Of a stretch of 64,000 nt of DNA, positions 53,035-61,513 are shown one piece after another (the first letter of the stretch is position 1; each line of letters opens with the position of its first letter). The notes under the pieces are model-generated. The model saw nothing but the letters and a program-made list of their open reading frames with translations. It did not search any database and was not told the origin of the DNA. This stretch comes from JTS-RE37 sp963756115 (lineage in GTDB: Bacteria > Bacteroidota > Bacteroidia > Flavobacteriales > Flavobacteriaceae): assembly GCA_963756115.1 (NCBI GenBank), contig CAVWMN010000010.1, positions 1,612,001-1,676,000 of the forward strand, read 5' to 3'. The position numbers and the translations under genes were made by a program.

Positions 53035-53988
53035 TTACAGCAATTTACGGATAATGTCCTCTTCTGATATTCCCTCGGCTTCCGCCTTGTAATTCTTTAT
53101 GATCCGGTGCCTCAGGATGCTCATCGTCACAGCCTGTACATCTTCGATGTCCGGAGAATATTTGCCCTGTATGGCTGCGTGGGCCTTAGCCCCCATAATA
53201 AGGTTCTGGGAAGCCCTCGGGCCAGCACCCCAATCGAGGTATTGCTTAACATACGCCTGTGATGTTTCCAGGTTAGGCCGGGTGCTGCTGACCAGCTTTA
53301 CCGCATATTCCACCACATTATCAGGGACTGGGATCCTGCGGACAAGATGCTGTACTTCCAGGATCTCTGCAGCGTTAAAGAGCGGGGTTACCATGGGGAT
53401 CACATCCCCTGTTGTTGCTTTTACCACCTGCATCTCCTCTGACAGGGAAGGATACTTTAATTCGATAGCAAACATAAACCGGTCTAATTGTGCTTCCGGC
53501 AAAGGATAGGTTCCTTCCTGTTCTATCGGGTTTTGCGTGGCAAGAACAAAGTAAGGGAGTTCCAGTTTGTACTGCTTCCCCGTTATCGTCACCGCGCGCT
53601 CCTGCATGGCTTCCAACAAGGCAGCCTGTGTTTTGGGCGGCGTCCGGTTGATCTCGTCGGCAAGGATAATATTGGCAAAAACCGGGCCTTTGATAAATTT
53701 GAAATTCCGGTTTTGGTCCAGCACTTCACTCCCTAAGATATCACTCGGCATTAAGTCGGGCGTAAACTGAATGCGCTTGAAATCGAGCCCCAGGGTTTGG
53801 GCAATGGTATTGACCATTAAGGTTTTAGCAAGTCCTGGGACTCCGATGAGCAATGAATGGCCCCCTGTATAGATCGAAAGCAGGATAAGGTCTATTACTT
53901 TTTCCTGACCTATGATTACCTTGGCTATCTCCTTTTTTAGGGCTTGGTGTTTTTCTACTAAGTTCTTTATCGCGGCAACGTCCGACAT
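53035..53988 (-). CDS. MoxR-family AAA+ ATPase
   Basis: A 317-residue MoxR ATPase. Walker A is LLIGVPGLAKTLMVNTIAQT, Walker B NIILADEINRTPPKTQAALL, with sensor 1 in VLATQNPIEQEGTYPLPEAQ and arginine-finger and lid segments after it (RRIPVPDNVVEYAVKLV, GAGPRASQNLIMGAKAHAA). These proteins act as chaperones for metal insertion or for assembly of VWA-domain complexes. It begins 4 bases after the SurA-like gene stop and is the last of three co-directed genes. Usual partners (DUF58, VWA, BatA/D genes) are not next to it here. Confidence 0.94.
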   Translation of the reverse strand: MSDVAAIKNLVEKHQALKKEIAKVIIGQEKVIDLILLSIYTGGHSLLIGVPGLAKTLMVNTIAQTLGLDFKRIQFTPDLMPSDILGSEVLDQNRNFKFIKGPVFANIILADEINRTPPKTQAALLEAMQERAVTITGKQYKLELPYFVLATQNPIEQEGTYPLPEAQLDRFMFAIELKYPSLSEEMQVVKATTGDVIPMVTPLFNAAEILEVQHLVRRIPVPDNVVEYAVKLVSSTRPNLETSQAYVKQYLDWGAGPRASQNLIMGAKAHAAIQGKYSPDIEDVQAVTMSILRHRIIKNYKAEAEGISEEDIIRKLL

Positions 53989-53992
53989 GCAA

Positions 53993-55444
53993 TTAGTCTT
54001 TTACCCAATTATTTGCAAAATCGCATTCCTGGTTTTCGCTATTCACACTTACGTAGGTATCCTCAATGTGTTCATCCATCCATTTCTTGATGGCATTGAA
54101 CTGTTTTTCACGCAGGGCAAGTTCCTGGATCTTCAGGTAGTCTTTCGCAAAATCTGCTTTATGCTCATCATACCTGTTGGATACCATCACTATTTTGTAA
54201 AGCGGGGCGCCCCCCCTTGGATCCTGTTCCAGCAACGGGTAGGATATCTCATTGTCTTTCAGGTTACGTACCTGGTTGTAGAGTGAAGGGTCCATTTTGG
54301 TCAGTTCAAATCGCGAGTCAAAATTGGTAGGATTCCGCAAAAGGCCGCCATCAAATTTTGTTTCCTTCTCATCCGAGAAGTTCAGGGCTGCCTCAGCGAA
54401 GGTATATTTTCCGTCTATCACCTGCTGGCGGATGGAATCGAGTTCTTTTTTTGCAGTATCAATTGCCGACTGAGGTACCTGGGGAATCATCAGGATATGC
54501 CGAAGGTCCCGTTCCTGCCCCCTTACCTTTTCAATATAAATGATATGATATCCAAAAACTGTTTCAAAAGGTTCTGAAATTTCACCTTCCTGAAGGCTGA
54601 AGGCCACATCCTTAAATTCTTTGACGAACTGCGTTTCCTTGGTAATGCTATAGAACCCGCCATTAGGCCGGGAGGCTGCATCCTCGGTGTACAGGATTGC
54701 CTTTACCTTAAAACTGGCATCGTTGTCCTCCACATCTTCCTTGATCTCCCTGAGTTTTTCAATAACCTTTTGTTTTTCGGTATCAGGGATAACTGGCCGC
54801 TTGATGATTTGGGATATTTCCAGTTCTGCCCCAAATACCGGGCGTTCATCTTCCGGGATCTTGTTGAAAAATTGCCGCACTTCCTCCGGGGTTACCTCAA
54901 TATCCCCAACAATTTTCTGCTGCATTTTCTCGGATAGCATCCGAAGCTTATTTATATTGAAAAGTTCCTCCCTGAAATCTTCAACGTTTTCCTTTTTATA
55001 AAATTGCAAGACCTTTTCCATGGAGCCTACCTGCTGCACAAGTTGTTGCAGCTGCCGTTCACTGGTAGCATTGACCTCATCGTCAGATACCAGGATGCTG
55101 TCCTGTACTGCCTGGTGCGCGTACAGGCGGTCTTCCATGAGTTTGCCTAAAAGGTTGCAATGGGTAATATCCTCCGTAGAAGCTCCCTGGCTTTGGATAT
55201 CAATAAGAGCCTTTTCCACGTCAGAATCCAGGATAACATAATCGCCAACCACAGCCGCAATGCCATCCAGTTTCACGCGTTTAAAGCTGGTTACGGTGTC
55301 TTTGCGGGTACCGGCCCCGGCTTCTGCAAGTGCTTCGGGTGGCTCAACCTGTGTATCGGGAATTGAGTCGATCACCTGGGCATACGCACCCAGGCTGGTA
55401 AAGAGGAATGCCAGAAGCATCCACGCACTATTCCTTAGGGGCAT
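53993..55444 (-). CDS. SurA-like periplasmic peptidyl-prolyl isomerase
   Basis: A 483-residue exported PPIase from ATG 55444, which begins the signal SAWMLLAFLFTSLGAYAQ. After a SurA N-terminal region (LDGIAAVVGDYVILDSDVEK, LMEDRLYAHQAVQDSI) come two parvulin domains. The first has GAELEISQIIKRPVIPDTEK and NGGFYSITKETQFVKEFKDV, FETVFGYHIIYIEKVRGQER; the second has RDLRHILMIPQVPQSAID. It should fold outer-membrane proteins. It overlaps the upstream lipoprotein gene by 17 bases and is followed 4 bases later by moxR. The terminal part is complete. Confidence 0.92.
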   Translation of the reverse strand: MPLRNSAWMLLAFLFTSLGAYAQVIDSIPDTQVEPPEALAEAGAGTRKDTVTSFKRVKLDGIAAVVGDYVILDSDVEKALIDIQSQGASTEDITHCNLLGKLMEDRLYAHQAVQDSILVSDDEVNATSERQLQQLVQQVGSMEKVLQFYKKENVEDFREELFNINKLRMLSEKMQQKIVGDIEVTPEEVRQFFNKIPEDERPVFGAELEISQIIKRPVIPDTEKQKVIEKLREIKEDVEDNDASFKVKAILYTEDAASRPNGGFYSITKETQFVKEFKDVAFSLQEGEISEPFETVFGYHIIYIEKVRGQERDLRHILMIPQVPQSAIDTAKKELDSIRQQVIDGKYTFAEAALNFSDEKETKFDGGLLRNPTNFDSRFELTKMDPSLYNQVRNLKDNEISYPLLEQDPRGGAPLYKIVMVSNRYDEHKADFAKDYLKIQELALREKQFNAIKKWMDEHIEDTYVSVNSENQECDFANNWVKD

Positions 55445-56321
55445 ATACCTCAAATTCTTTATCTTTTGTAGCTTCATCTATGATCTCAGTTTCTAATTTT
55501 CGTATGTAATCTAACTTTCTCCTGTTTGACAATACCTGGCGGATGGTGGGTTCAATATAGGAAAGTGGTGCAATATCATTTACCTTGAGTATATCGGTAA
55601 CCATTGCCAAATATACCCCCATTGAATCCTCCAATTCAAAAAATTGTGATTTTTTTAAGTATCGGTCCTCATTATCATAATTTAGCGGTTGTATTTCCTC
55701 GATGACCTGTGATGCCGGGATCCATATCGAATCATTGAAATTGAGTTTTACAAAATGTACCCCAATGGAATCGAGGTATTCCACATCGCCCTCATTAAAA
55801 CGCTTTAATTTTTGTGTGACTTCCTTTCTTTGCAAAAATTGCAGGGGCAATTCAATAAACCGAAGTTTCACCAGTTTTTCCTTTAGCCGGAAGTTTTCAC
55901 TTTCAGCATCATAAAATTGCTGGAGCTGGGCCTTTGTTATCGTGGTATCCTCTGATTGTAATACCAACGCCTCTTTGTACGCCCTGGTATACAGATCCGT
56001 CCTGTAATTTGAGACCAGCTGTTCAAATTCCGCAAGCTTATCCTCCGGTAAATTTATCTTAGCTTTTGACAACAGTAACTGTTTGGTTGCCCAATTATTG
56101 ATGTAGTTGGTTATGATAGAAGCGCTATCCTGGGCCGAAATACCTTCCCCCAGGAGGTCAGCTACATCTTCCCGATATAAGAATGCTTTTCCCGCCCGTG
56201 CCAGTGGCTCCTTCGGCTCTTCCTGTTTCCACATGGAATTGCAGGAAAACAGGAACATGGACATCAGAACCCATGTGAGCCTGACAGGATTGATCCCGGA
56301 AAGTCCCATTGAAATTTTCAT
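55428..56321 (-). CDS. SurA N-domain-like periplasmic lipoprotein
   Basis: A 297-residue lipoprotein (LTWVLMSMFLFSC, lipobox) mostly of helices. RAGKAFLYREDVADLLGEGI and INNWATKQLLLSKAKINLPE resemble the chaperone part of SurA/PrsA-type isomerases, but I see no clear parvulin domain: the VKLRFIELPLQFLQRKEV strand region lacks family motifs. It probably works as a periplasmic chaperone alongside the full SurA-like isomerase, whose gene it overlaps by 17 bases. Tandem PPIase-like genes before moxR are common in flavobacteria. Confidence 0.82.
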   Translation of the reverse strand: MKISMGLSGINPVRLTWVLMSMFLFSCNSMWKQEEPKEPLARAGKAFLYREDVADLLGEGISAQDSASIITNYINNWATKQLLLSKAKINLPEDKLAEFEQLVSNYRTDLYTRAYKEALVLQSEDTTITKAQLQQFYDAESENFRLKEKLVKLRFIELPLQFLQRKEVTQKLKRFNEGDVEYLDSIGVHFVKLNFNDSIWIPASQVIEEIQPLNYDNEDRYLKKSQFFELEDSMGVYLAMVTDILKVNDIAPLSYIEPTIRQVLSNRRKLDYIRKLETEIIDEATKDKEFEVYAPKE

Positions 56322-56437
56322 AGGGCTAAAATACTAATATCGGGATGGCGGGCAAGCGATAACTTCATTCATTAACACATTTTTAGTGATGAAAATTCCT
56401 TAAATTACTCCGCAAACATGGCAATCCACCATAAACA

Positions 56438-56893
56438 ATGAAATATACAAATGAAATTACGATAGCGGTACCCCGGCCGGAATTAATCAAAAAACTTGAT
56501 AATCCTGAAAACATGAAACATTGGCAGCGGGGGCTGGTAAGTTATAAATTGCTTTCGGGAACACCAGGACAGGAAGGGGCACAATTGGAATTACGGTATA
56601 TCACCGGCAACCGGGAAATCGTGATGATCGAAACCATTATGAAACGAAACCTGCCCTATGAATTTCATGCGACGTATGACGCAAAAGGGATACACAATAT
56701 TCAAAAAAACTATTTCAAGGATATTGATGACCATACTACGAAATGGATTGCCGAGACTGAATTCCAATTCAATGGTATTATGCTAAAACTCATGGGCATT
56801 TTAATGCCGGGCATTTTTAAAAAACAATCGGTAAAATACCTTAAGGATTTCAAGGCATTTGCTGAAAAAGGAATTTCAGTTGCAAAAGGTTGA
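56438..56893 (+). CDS. SRPBCC-family protein
   Basis: A 151-residue START/SRPBCC-like fold protein. It starts MKYTNEITIAVPRPELIKKL, then KHWQRGLVSYKLLSGTPGQE, strands VMIETIMKRNLPYEFHATYD, a WIAETEFQFNGIMLKLMGIL region and the C-terminal helix with KQSVKYLKDFKAFAEKG. Such proteins enclose a hydrophobic ligand; no function is fixed. It is soluble. The small conserved gene at 56916 follows after 22 bases, so they are likely co-transcribed. Confidence 0.85.
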   Translation: MKYTNEITIAVPRPELIKKLDNPENMKHWQRGLVSYKLLSGTPGQEGAQLELRYITGNREIVMIETIMKRNLPYEFHATYDAKGIHNIQKNYFKDIDDHTTKWIAETEFQFNGIMLKLMGILMPGIFKKQSVKYLKDFKAFAEKGISVAKG

Positions 56894-56915
56894 AACTCAC
56901 TAAACAATACGGATA

Positions 56916-57155
56916 TTGGGAAAGAAGATAAAATTGATTTGGGATTTTCGGGGAGAATCAGCCAGTGAAACGGCGAAACACCATGCACAGCATCTGAAAG
57001 AATATATGGTCCGGGAGGAACTGCAACCACACATTGCAGGATCTGCAGACTTTAGTGATATGCACAGCATTGCCTATATGGTTGTGGAGGAATCGGACAT
57101 GCTGCAGGTCCGCGATTCCCTGATCCCGCATCGGGGCGAATTGTATGACGAATGA
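56916..57155 (+). CDS. Small conserved flavobacterial protein, TTG start
   Basis: A 79-residue protein. The start is a TTG codon at 56916, the only one giving the intact N-terminus GKKIKLIWDFRGESASETAK; the next ATG would remove a third of the protein. It continues with HHAQHLKEYMVREEL, DMHSIAYMVVEESDMLQVRD and PHRGELYDE. I recall similar short proteins in other flavobacteria but no function. The His/Asp-rich make-up may bind metal. It lies between SRPBCC and serine hydrolase genes on the same strand, 18 bases before the latter. Confidence 0.75.
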   Translation: MGKKIKLIWDFRGESASETAKHHAQHLKEYMVREELQPHIAGSADFSDMHSIAYMVVEESDMLQVRDSLIPHRGELYDE

Positions 57156-57173
57156 CATCCCAGGCCCGTAACT

Positions 57174-58331
57174 ATGAATGCACTACCCTTTTGTTTAAAA
57201 TATTTCGGATGCCTTGCCATTTTTGTTGTTATAGGCATCGTTTCCTGTAAAACAACCATTCCGGTCACTAATCCACTGGAAATGGCCCTGGCTTCTGCTG
57301 ATCCCGACATCAGGAGGGTTATGGACAGTGTGGGGCAATATGAGGTACAGATCCGATATACCCGGATAGACCGCTCAGGTGACAGTATCTTTTTTTCCGA
57401 CTTCGATTTCCAGGTAGCGGATGACTCCTATTTCTACCCGGCCAGCACGGTCAAATTCCCGATTGCGGTCCTTGCCCTTGAAAAATTAAATGCCATCGAT
57501 ACGCTTTCCCTGGATACGAGGTATTACATCGAAGGGGATTCAGTTATCAACAGTTTTGCAGAAGACATCTCTAATATTTTTTCAGTCAGTGACAATCATG
57601 CCAATAACCGGTTACTGGAATTTTTAGGGCAGGATGCGATCAATAACGGCCTGCACACAAAAGGCATTGAAAAAGTACGGATCTCCCACAGGTTAGGGGT
57701 CCATACAGATGATGTCACCACACAACCGCTGGTGCTATACCTGAATGACAGCACCACTTCTGTGACCCGGCCCTCCATCAATACCGTGGCAAAACCCCTT
57801 AAACTGAATAGTATCCAAAAAGGCAAGGGATATTATGATGAAGATTCCCTTGTTCCCGGACCCTTTGATTTCAGCCTGAAGAACTATTACCCGATTAGTT
57901 CCCAGCACGAGGTTTTGAAGCGGGTTATATTCCCTGAAAAATTTAGAACAGAAGCGCGGTTTGATTTGGATGAGACCCAGCGTGAATTTCTATTGAAGGC
58001 CATGCATACAGTGCCGCGGGAGGTCGGATTTGATCCGGAAGAATATTATGACGGTTACTGCAAATTCTTTATTTTCGGGGATACCACAGCCCGGATACCC
58101 GATCATATTAAGATCTATAATAAAGTAGGGTTTGCCTACGGCACCCTTACGGACTGCGCCTATATCACGGATAGCTCCCAGGATGTGGAATTCCTCCTTA
58201 CGGCCACCATCCTTGTGAATAAGGATGGGATCTTTAACGATGATGTTTATGAATACGAGGAGGTTGGCCTACCTTTCCTGGCAGCACTGGGACGGGTGCT
58301 TTTTACTTACGAATCGGGCAGAAAAAAATAA
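57174..58331 (+). CDS. Class A beta-lactamase-like serine hydrolase lipoprotein
   Basis: A 385-residue exported hydrolase with a lipobox (CLAIFVVIGIVSC). The class A-like fold is supported by the SxxK motif in YPASTVKFPIAVLALEKL and the SDN motif in FSVSDNHANNRLLEFLG. The third motif, normally KTG, appears as KVG in YNKVGFAYGTLTDCAYI, so penicillin breakdown is doubtful; a peptidoglycan or ester hydrolase role may be more likely. It is the third gene of a plus-strand run and is followed by a second SRPBCC gene. Confidence 0.87.
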   Translation: MNALPFCLKYFGCLAIFVVIGIVSCKTTIPVTNPLEMALASADPDIRRVMDSVGQYEVQIRYTRIDRSGDSIFFSDFDFQVADDSYFYPASTVKFPIAVLALEKLNAIDTLSLDTRYYIEGDSVINSFAEDISNIFSVSDNHANNRLLEFLGQDAINNGLHTKGIEKVRISHRLGVHTDDVTTQPLVLYLNDSTTSVTRPSINTVAKPLKLNSIQKGKGYYDEDSLVPGPFDFSLKNYYPISSQHEVLKRVIFPEKFRTEARFDLDETQREFLLKAMHTVPREVGFDPEEYYDGYCKFFIFGDTTARIPDHIKIYNKVGFAYGTLTDCAYITDSSQDVEFLLTATILVNKDGIFNDDVYEYEEVGLPFLAALGRVLFTYESGRKK

Positions 58332-58392
58332 ATAGCGGTCCGTGTTGGTTTCCCCGCAGGGACTGTTTCATTTAATTCTAAAACAAGGGATC

Positions 58393-58908
58393 ATGGAAAA
58401 ACCGGGATTTAATGGTTTCACAAGGAAAATCTATATAAAAGCTCCTCCAGAAAAATTATATGCCTGCTGGGCAACGCCGATGGGGATCTGCAGCTGGTTT
58501 CTACAGGAGGCCCGGTATTCCTCTGCGGACGGGAAACAGCGGGTGCCGGAAGAACAGATACAGGCTGGGGACCGGTATACCTGGAAATGGCATAACTGGA
58601 ACGGGCAGGAAGAAGGTCAAATAGTGCAGGCAAACGGTAAAGATTTCCTCGAATTCTCCTTTGCAGGGGTAAGTACCGTATCCGTTAAACTGCAAGACAG
58701 GGGGCAGGCCGTGTTGGTGACATTGCAACAATATGGAATTCCAACCGACGAGGAAAGTAAATTAAATATCCATTTCGGTTGCAGTAATGGCTGGACATTC
58801 TGGCTGGCCAACCTGAAAGCATATCTTGAGCATGGTATCCTCCTGAATGAAACGGAGATTGACCTTACAAACGAACCCCTGGCCAGTTTTGAATTTGTGA
58901 ACATGTAA
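58393..58908 (+). CDS. SRPBCC/AHSA1-like protein
   Basis: A 171-residue protein from ATG 58393; the upstream frame overlaps the intergenic space after the hydrolase gene. MEKPGFNGFTRKIYIKAPPE, KLYACWATPMGICSWFLQEA, then GDRYTWKWHNWNGQEEGQIV and a late FGCSNGWTFWLANLKAYLEH are typical of the AHSA1 branch of the SRPBCC superfamily. A hydrophobic ligand or Hsp90-like partner is possible, but unknown. It converges with rimO, 32 bases apart. Confidence 0.88.
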   Translation: MEKPGFNGFTRKIYIKAPPEKLYACWATPMGICSWFLQEARYSSADGKQRVPEEQIQAGDRYTWKWHNWNGQEEGQIVQANGKDFLEFSFAGVSTVSVKLQDRGQAVLVTLQQYGIPTDEESKLNIHFGCSNGWTFWLANLKAYLEHGILLNETEIDLTNEPLASFEFVNM

Positions 58909-58940
58909 GCGCGAAGCCAGGATCAGGATGGTGAAAGCTG

Positions 58941-60245
58941 TCAGGATACCGGTATGGCATACAGGTCAAAGTCGGCAGCATCGGTTATCAACAGGTCTGC
59001 GAACTCCCCTTGTTTTACGTAGTGAAGTGAAGCATCTACCAACACCTCATTGTCCACATCAGGCGAGTCGAACTCTGTCCTTCCCACAAAATAGCCACCT
59101 TCCTTCCGGTCGATGATACATCGGTATGTCCTTCCGATCTTTTCCTGATTCAATTCCCAGGATATCCTGGATTGCAGTTCCATAATCTCATTAGCCCGCT
59201 GCTGTTTAATGGATTCCGGCACATCGTCTTCCAGAAGATAAGCATGTGTATTCTCTTCATGGCTGTAGGTAAAACAGCCAAGCCTTTCGAAACGCATCTC
59301 CGCCACCCATTCCTTAAGGATCTGAAAATCAGCCTCGGTTTCCCCGGGATACCCTACGATCAGGGTGGTCCGGATGGCCATCCCGGGAACGGCTTCCCTG
59401 AAATCACGGAGTAACCGGGTCGTTTTTTCTTTGGTTGTACCCCTGCGCATACTCTTCAGAATAGGGTCTGAAATATGCTGCAGGGGAATATCCATATAGC
59501 GGCAGATTTTCGGTTCCTTATCCATAACCTGCAGCACGTCCATGGGGAAACCGCTGGGAAAAGCATAATGGAGCCGGATCCATTCGATACCCTCCACGGC
59601 CACGAGCTGCTCCAGCAGCTGCGCAAGATTCCTTTTTTTATAGAGGTCCAAACCGTAATAGGTAAGGTCCTGAGCAATCAGTATCAATTCCTTTACCCCC
59701 TTTGCAGCCAGTTTTTCAGACTCCCTTACCAATTCTTCGACAGGCTTGCTTTTATGCCTTCCCCGCATGAGCGGGATAGCACAAAAAGAACAAGGCCGGT
59801 CACAACCTTCGGCAATTTTAAGGTAGGCATAGTTTTTTGGGGTTGTGGTCAGCTGCTCGCCTATCAGTTCGTGCTTATAATCCGCCCCCAGGGCTTTCAG
59901 CAGGTTGGGCAGCTCACTGGTTCCAAAATAGGCGTCCACATCAGGGATCTCTTTTTGCAGGTCTGGTTTATACCGCTCACTCAGGCATCCTGTCACAAAT
60001 ACCTTGTCGATCATGCCGGACTCCTTCCGTTGCACAAAATCCAGTATGGTATTCACACTCTCCTCCTTGGCGTTGGCAATAAACCCACAGGTGTTGATCA
60101 CCACGATATTCCCTTCCTCCTCATGGACCACCTCCTTGTTGTTCGCCTTCAGCTGCCCCATCAGGATTTCTGAATCGTAGACGTTCTTGGAACAACCCAG
60201 TGTAACTACATTAATCCTATTTTTCTTCAACGACTTTGTCCGCAT
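58941..60245 (-). CDS. rimO: Ribosomal protein S12 methylthiotransferase
   Basis: A 434-residue radical SAM enzyme from ATG 60245. The N-terminal MTTase domain begins with INVVTLGCSKNVYDSEILM, whose cysteine binds the second cluster together with INTCGF and GCLSERY. The radical SAM cysteines are in YLKIAEGCDRPCSFCAIPLM, followed by RGRHKSKPVEELVRESEKL, and a TRAM domain closes the protein (RTYRCIIDRKEGGYFVGRTE). It attaches a methylthio group to an aspartate of ribosomal protein S12. A TATTTTTG element lies 19 bases upstream of the start. Confidence 0.95.
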   Translation of the reverse strand: MRTKSLKKNRINVVTLGCSKNVYDSEILMGQLKANNKEVVHEEEGNIVVINTCGFIANAKEESVNTILDFVQRKESGMIDKVFVTGCLSERYKPDLQKEIPDVDAYFGTSELPNLLKALGADYKHELIGEQLTTTPKNYAYLKIAEGCDRPCSFCAIPLMRGRHKSKPVEELVRESEKLAAKGVKELILIAQDLTYYGLDLYKKRNLAQLLEQLVAVEGIEWIRLHYAFPSGFPMDVLQVMDKEPKICRYMDIPLQHISDPILKSMRRGTTKEKTTRLLRDFREAVPGMAIRTTLIVGYPGETEADFQILKEWVAEMRFERLGCFTYSHEENTHAYLLEDDVPESIKQQRANEIMELQSRISWELNQEKIGRTYRCIIDRKEGGYFVGRTEFDSPDVDNEVLVDASLHYVKQGEFADLLITDAADFDLYAIPVS

Positions 60246-60263
60246 ACCTCTGCTAATAATGTG

Positions 60264-60271
60264 CAAAAATA
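60264..60271 (-). promoter_or_regulatory. -7 promoter element of rimO
   Basis: The minus strand reads TATTTTTG (TAnnTTTG), ending 19 bases before the rimO ATG at 60245. Confidence 0.4.
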
Positions 60272-60343
60272 CAACATGCCCGGGCAACAGCCGGGATTTA
60301 ACAAGAATTCTTCGTTTTTTGCGTTACATCATAAATACTAACT

Positions 60344-61468
60344 ATGTTCAAGACTGGAGTTGGAGCGAAAAGAATCCCTTTACTAATTATGGCAGGCCTC
60401 CTATGCAGCATGGTCCTTTCCTGTTCAAATAGTTCTGATGGGGGTACGCCAATAGAAAATCCGGATACGCCTGGTCCAAAGGTGGAACTATATTTCCCCC
60501 CTGCAGGAAGCCCTTCATGGGATTCGGTGGGCCTGGAGGAACTGGAATGGGATGCCGCTGCAAGACAACCCCTCTATGACCTGCTGGCCGAAAATAAGAC
60601 GAAAGCCTTTATCATTCTTAAAGATGGAAAGATCGCTGTGGAAGAATATTTCGGCACATTTACAAAAGACAGCATCTGGTATTGGGCTTCGGCCGGAAAG
60701 ACCCTTACTGCCTTCACAGTTGGAATTGCCCAGGAAAAAGGCATATTAAAGCTTGACGATAAGACCTCCAGGTATCTTGGAGAAGGATGGACCATTGCCC
60801 CTCCTGAAAAAGAGGACCTGATCACCATCCGGAACCAACTTACCATGACAACAGGGCTGGATGAAATCGCCTTCGACTGTATATCGCCCGACTGCCTGGC
60901 ATATAAGGCCGATGCCGGTACCCGATGGGCTTATCACAACGGGCCCTATACCTTGTTACAGGAGGTGGTAAGCGAAGCTATCAACACCCCTTTTACCGCT
61001 TTCTTCAATACCTATCTCCGCAATAAAATCGGGATGCGCGGTACATGGATCAGTACCAGCGGCTCCAGCGTATACTTTAGCGATGCCCGGAGTATGGCCC
61101 GGTTTGGCCTGTTGAACCTCAACGGCGGGAAATGGGACGGGGATCCCATACTGGAAGATACTGAGTTTCTGTCTGCCATGACCAGCACTTCCCAGGGGTA
61201 CAACAAATCGTACGGTTATCTTTGGTGGCTTAATGGTAAGGACAGCTATATGGCCCCCTCCGTTCAGTTTACTTTTCAGGGGGAACTCATTCCCACTGCC
61301 CCGGATGATACGATCTGCGGGCTGGGGAAGAATGACCAGAAACTGTATGTTGTGCCCAGCCAGTCCCTGGTAGTGGTTCGCATGGGGGAAGACACAGGAA
61401 ATGATCAAATGGGGCCTGCCGGCTTTGATAGCCAGCTCTGGGAAAAGATCAATGCCCTTATCCGGTAA
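60344..61468 (+). CDS. Class C beta-lactamase-like serine hydrolase lipoprotein
   Basis: A 374-residue lipoprotein (LLIMAGLLCSMVLSC, lipobox). The catalytic serine lies in SIWYWASAGKTLTAFTVGIA (S-x-x-K) and the tyrosine in TRWAYHNGPYTLLQEV (Y-x-N), which fit class C beta-lactamases, family VIII esterases and DD-peptidases. GYLWWLNGKDSY and the late CGLGKNDQKLYVVPSQSLV match the enzyme's C-terminal part. It should be attached to a membrane facing the periplasm or outside. The substrate is unknown. It stands alone between rimO and the amidase gene. Confidence 0.92.
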   Translation: MFKTGVGAKRIPLLIMAGLLCSMVLSCSNSSDGGTPIENPDTPGPKVELYFPPAGSPSWDSVGLEELEWDAAARQPLYDLLAENKTKAFIILKDGKIAVEEYFGTFTKDSIWYWASAGKTLTAFTVGIAQEKGILKLDDKTSRYLGEGWTIAPPEKEDLITIRNQLTMTTGLDEIAFDCISPDCLAYKADAGTRWAYHNGPYTLLQEVVSEAINTPFTAFFNTYLRNKIGMRGTWISTSGSSVYFSDARSMARFGLLNLNGGKWDGDPILEDTEFLSAMTSTSQGYNKSYGYLWWLNGKDSYMAPSVQFTFQGELIPTAPDDTICGLGKNDQKLYVVPSQSLVVVRMGEDTGNDQMGPAGFDSQLWEKINALIR

Positions 61469-61513
61469 TATTTTGTGATGCCGGGCCCATAGTTTCCCGG
61501 GGGATATTGTTCG

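Noticed and set aside
61481..61500. CCGGG/CCCGG hairpin between the class C-like hydrolase and the amidase gene
   Set aside because: Five-base stem without T-run; may be a weak bidirectional terminator but not supportable.
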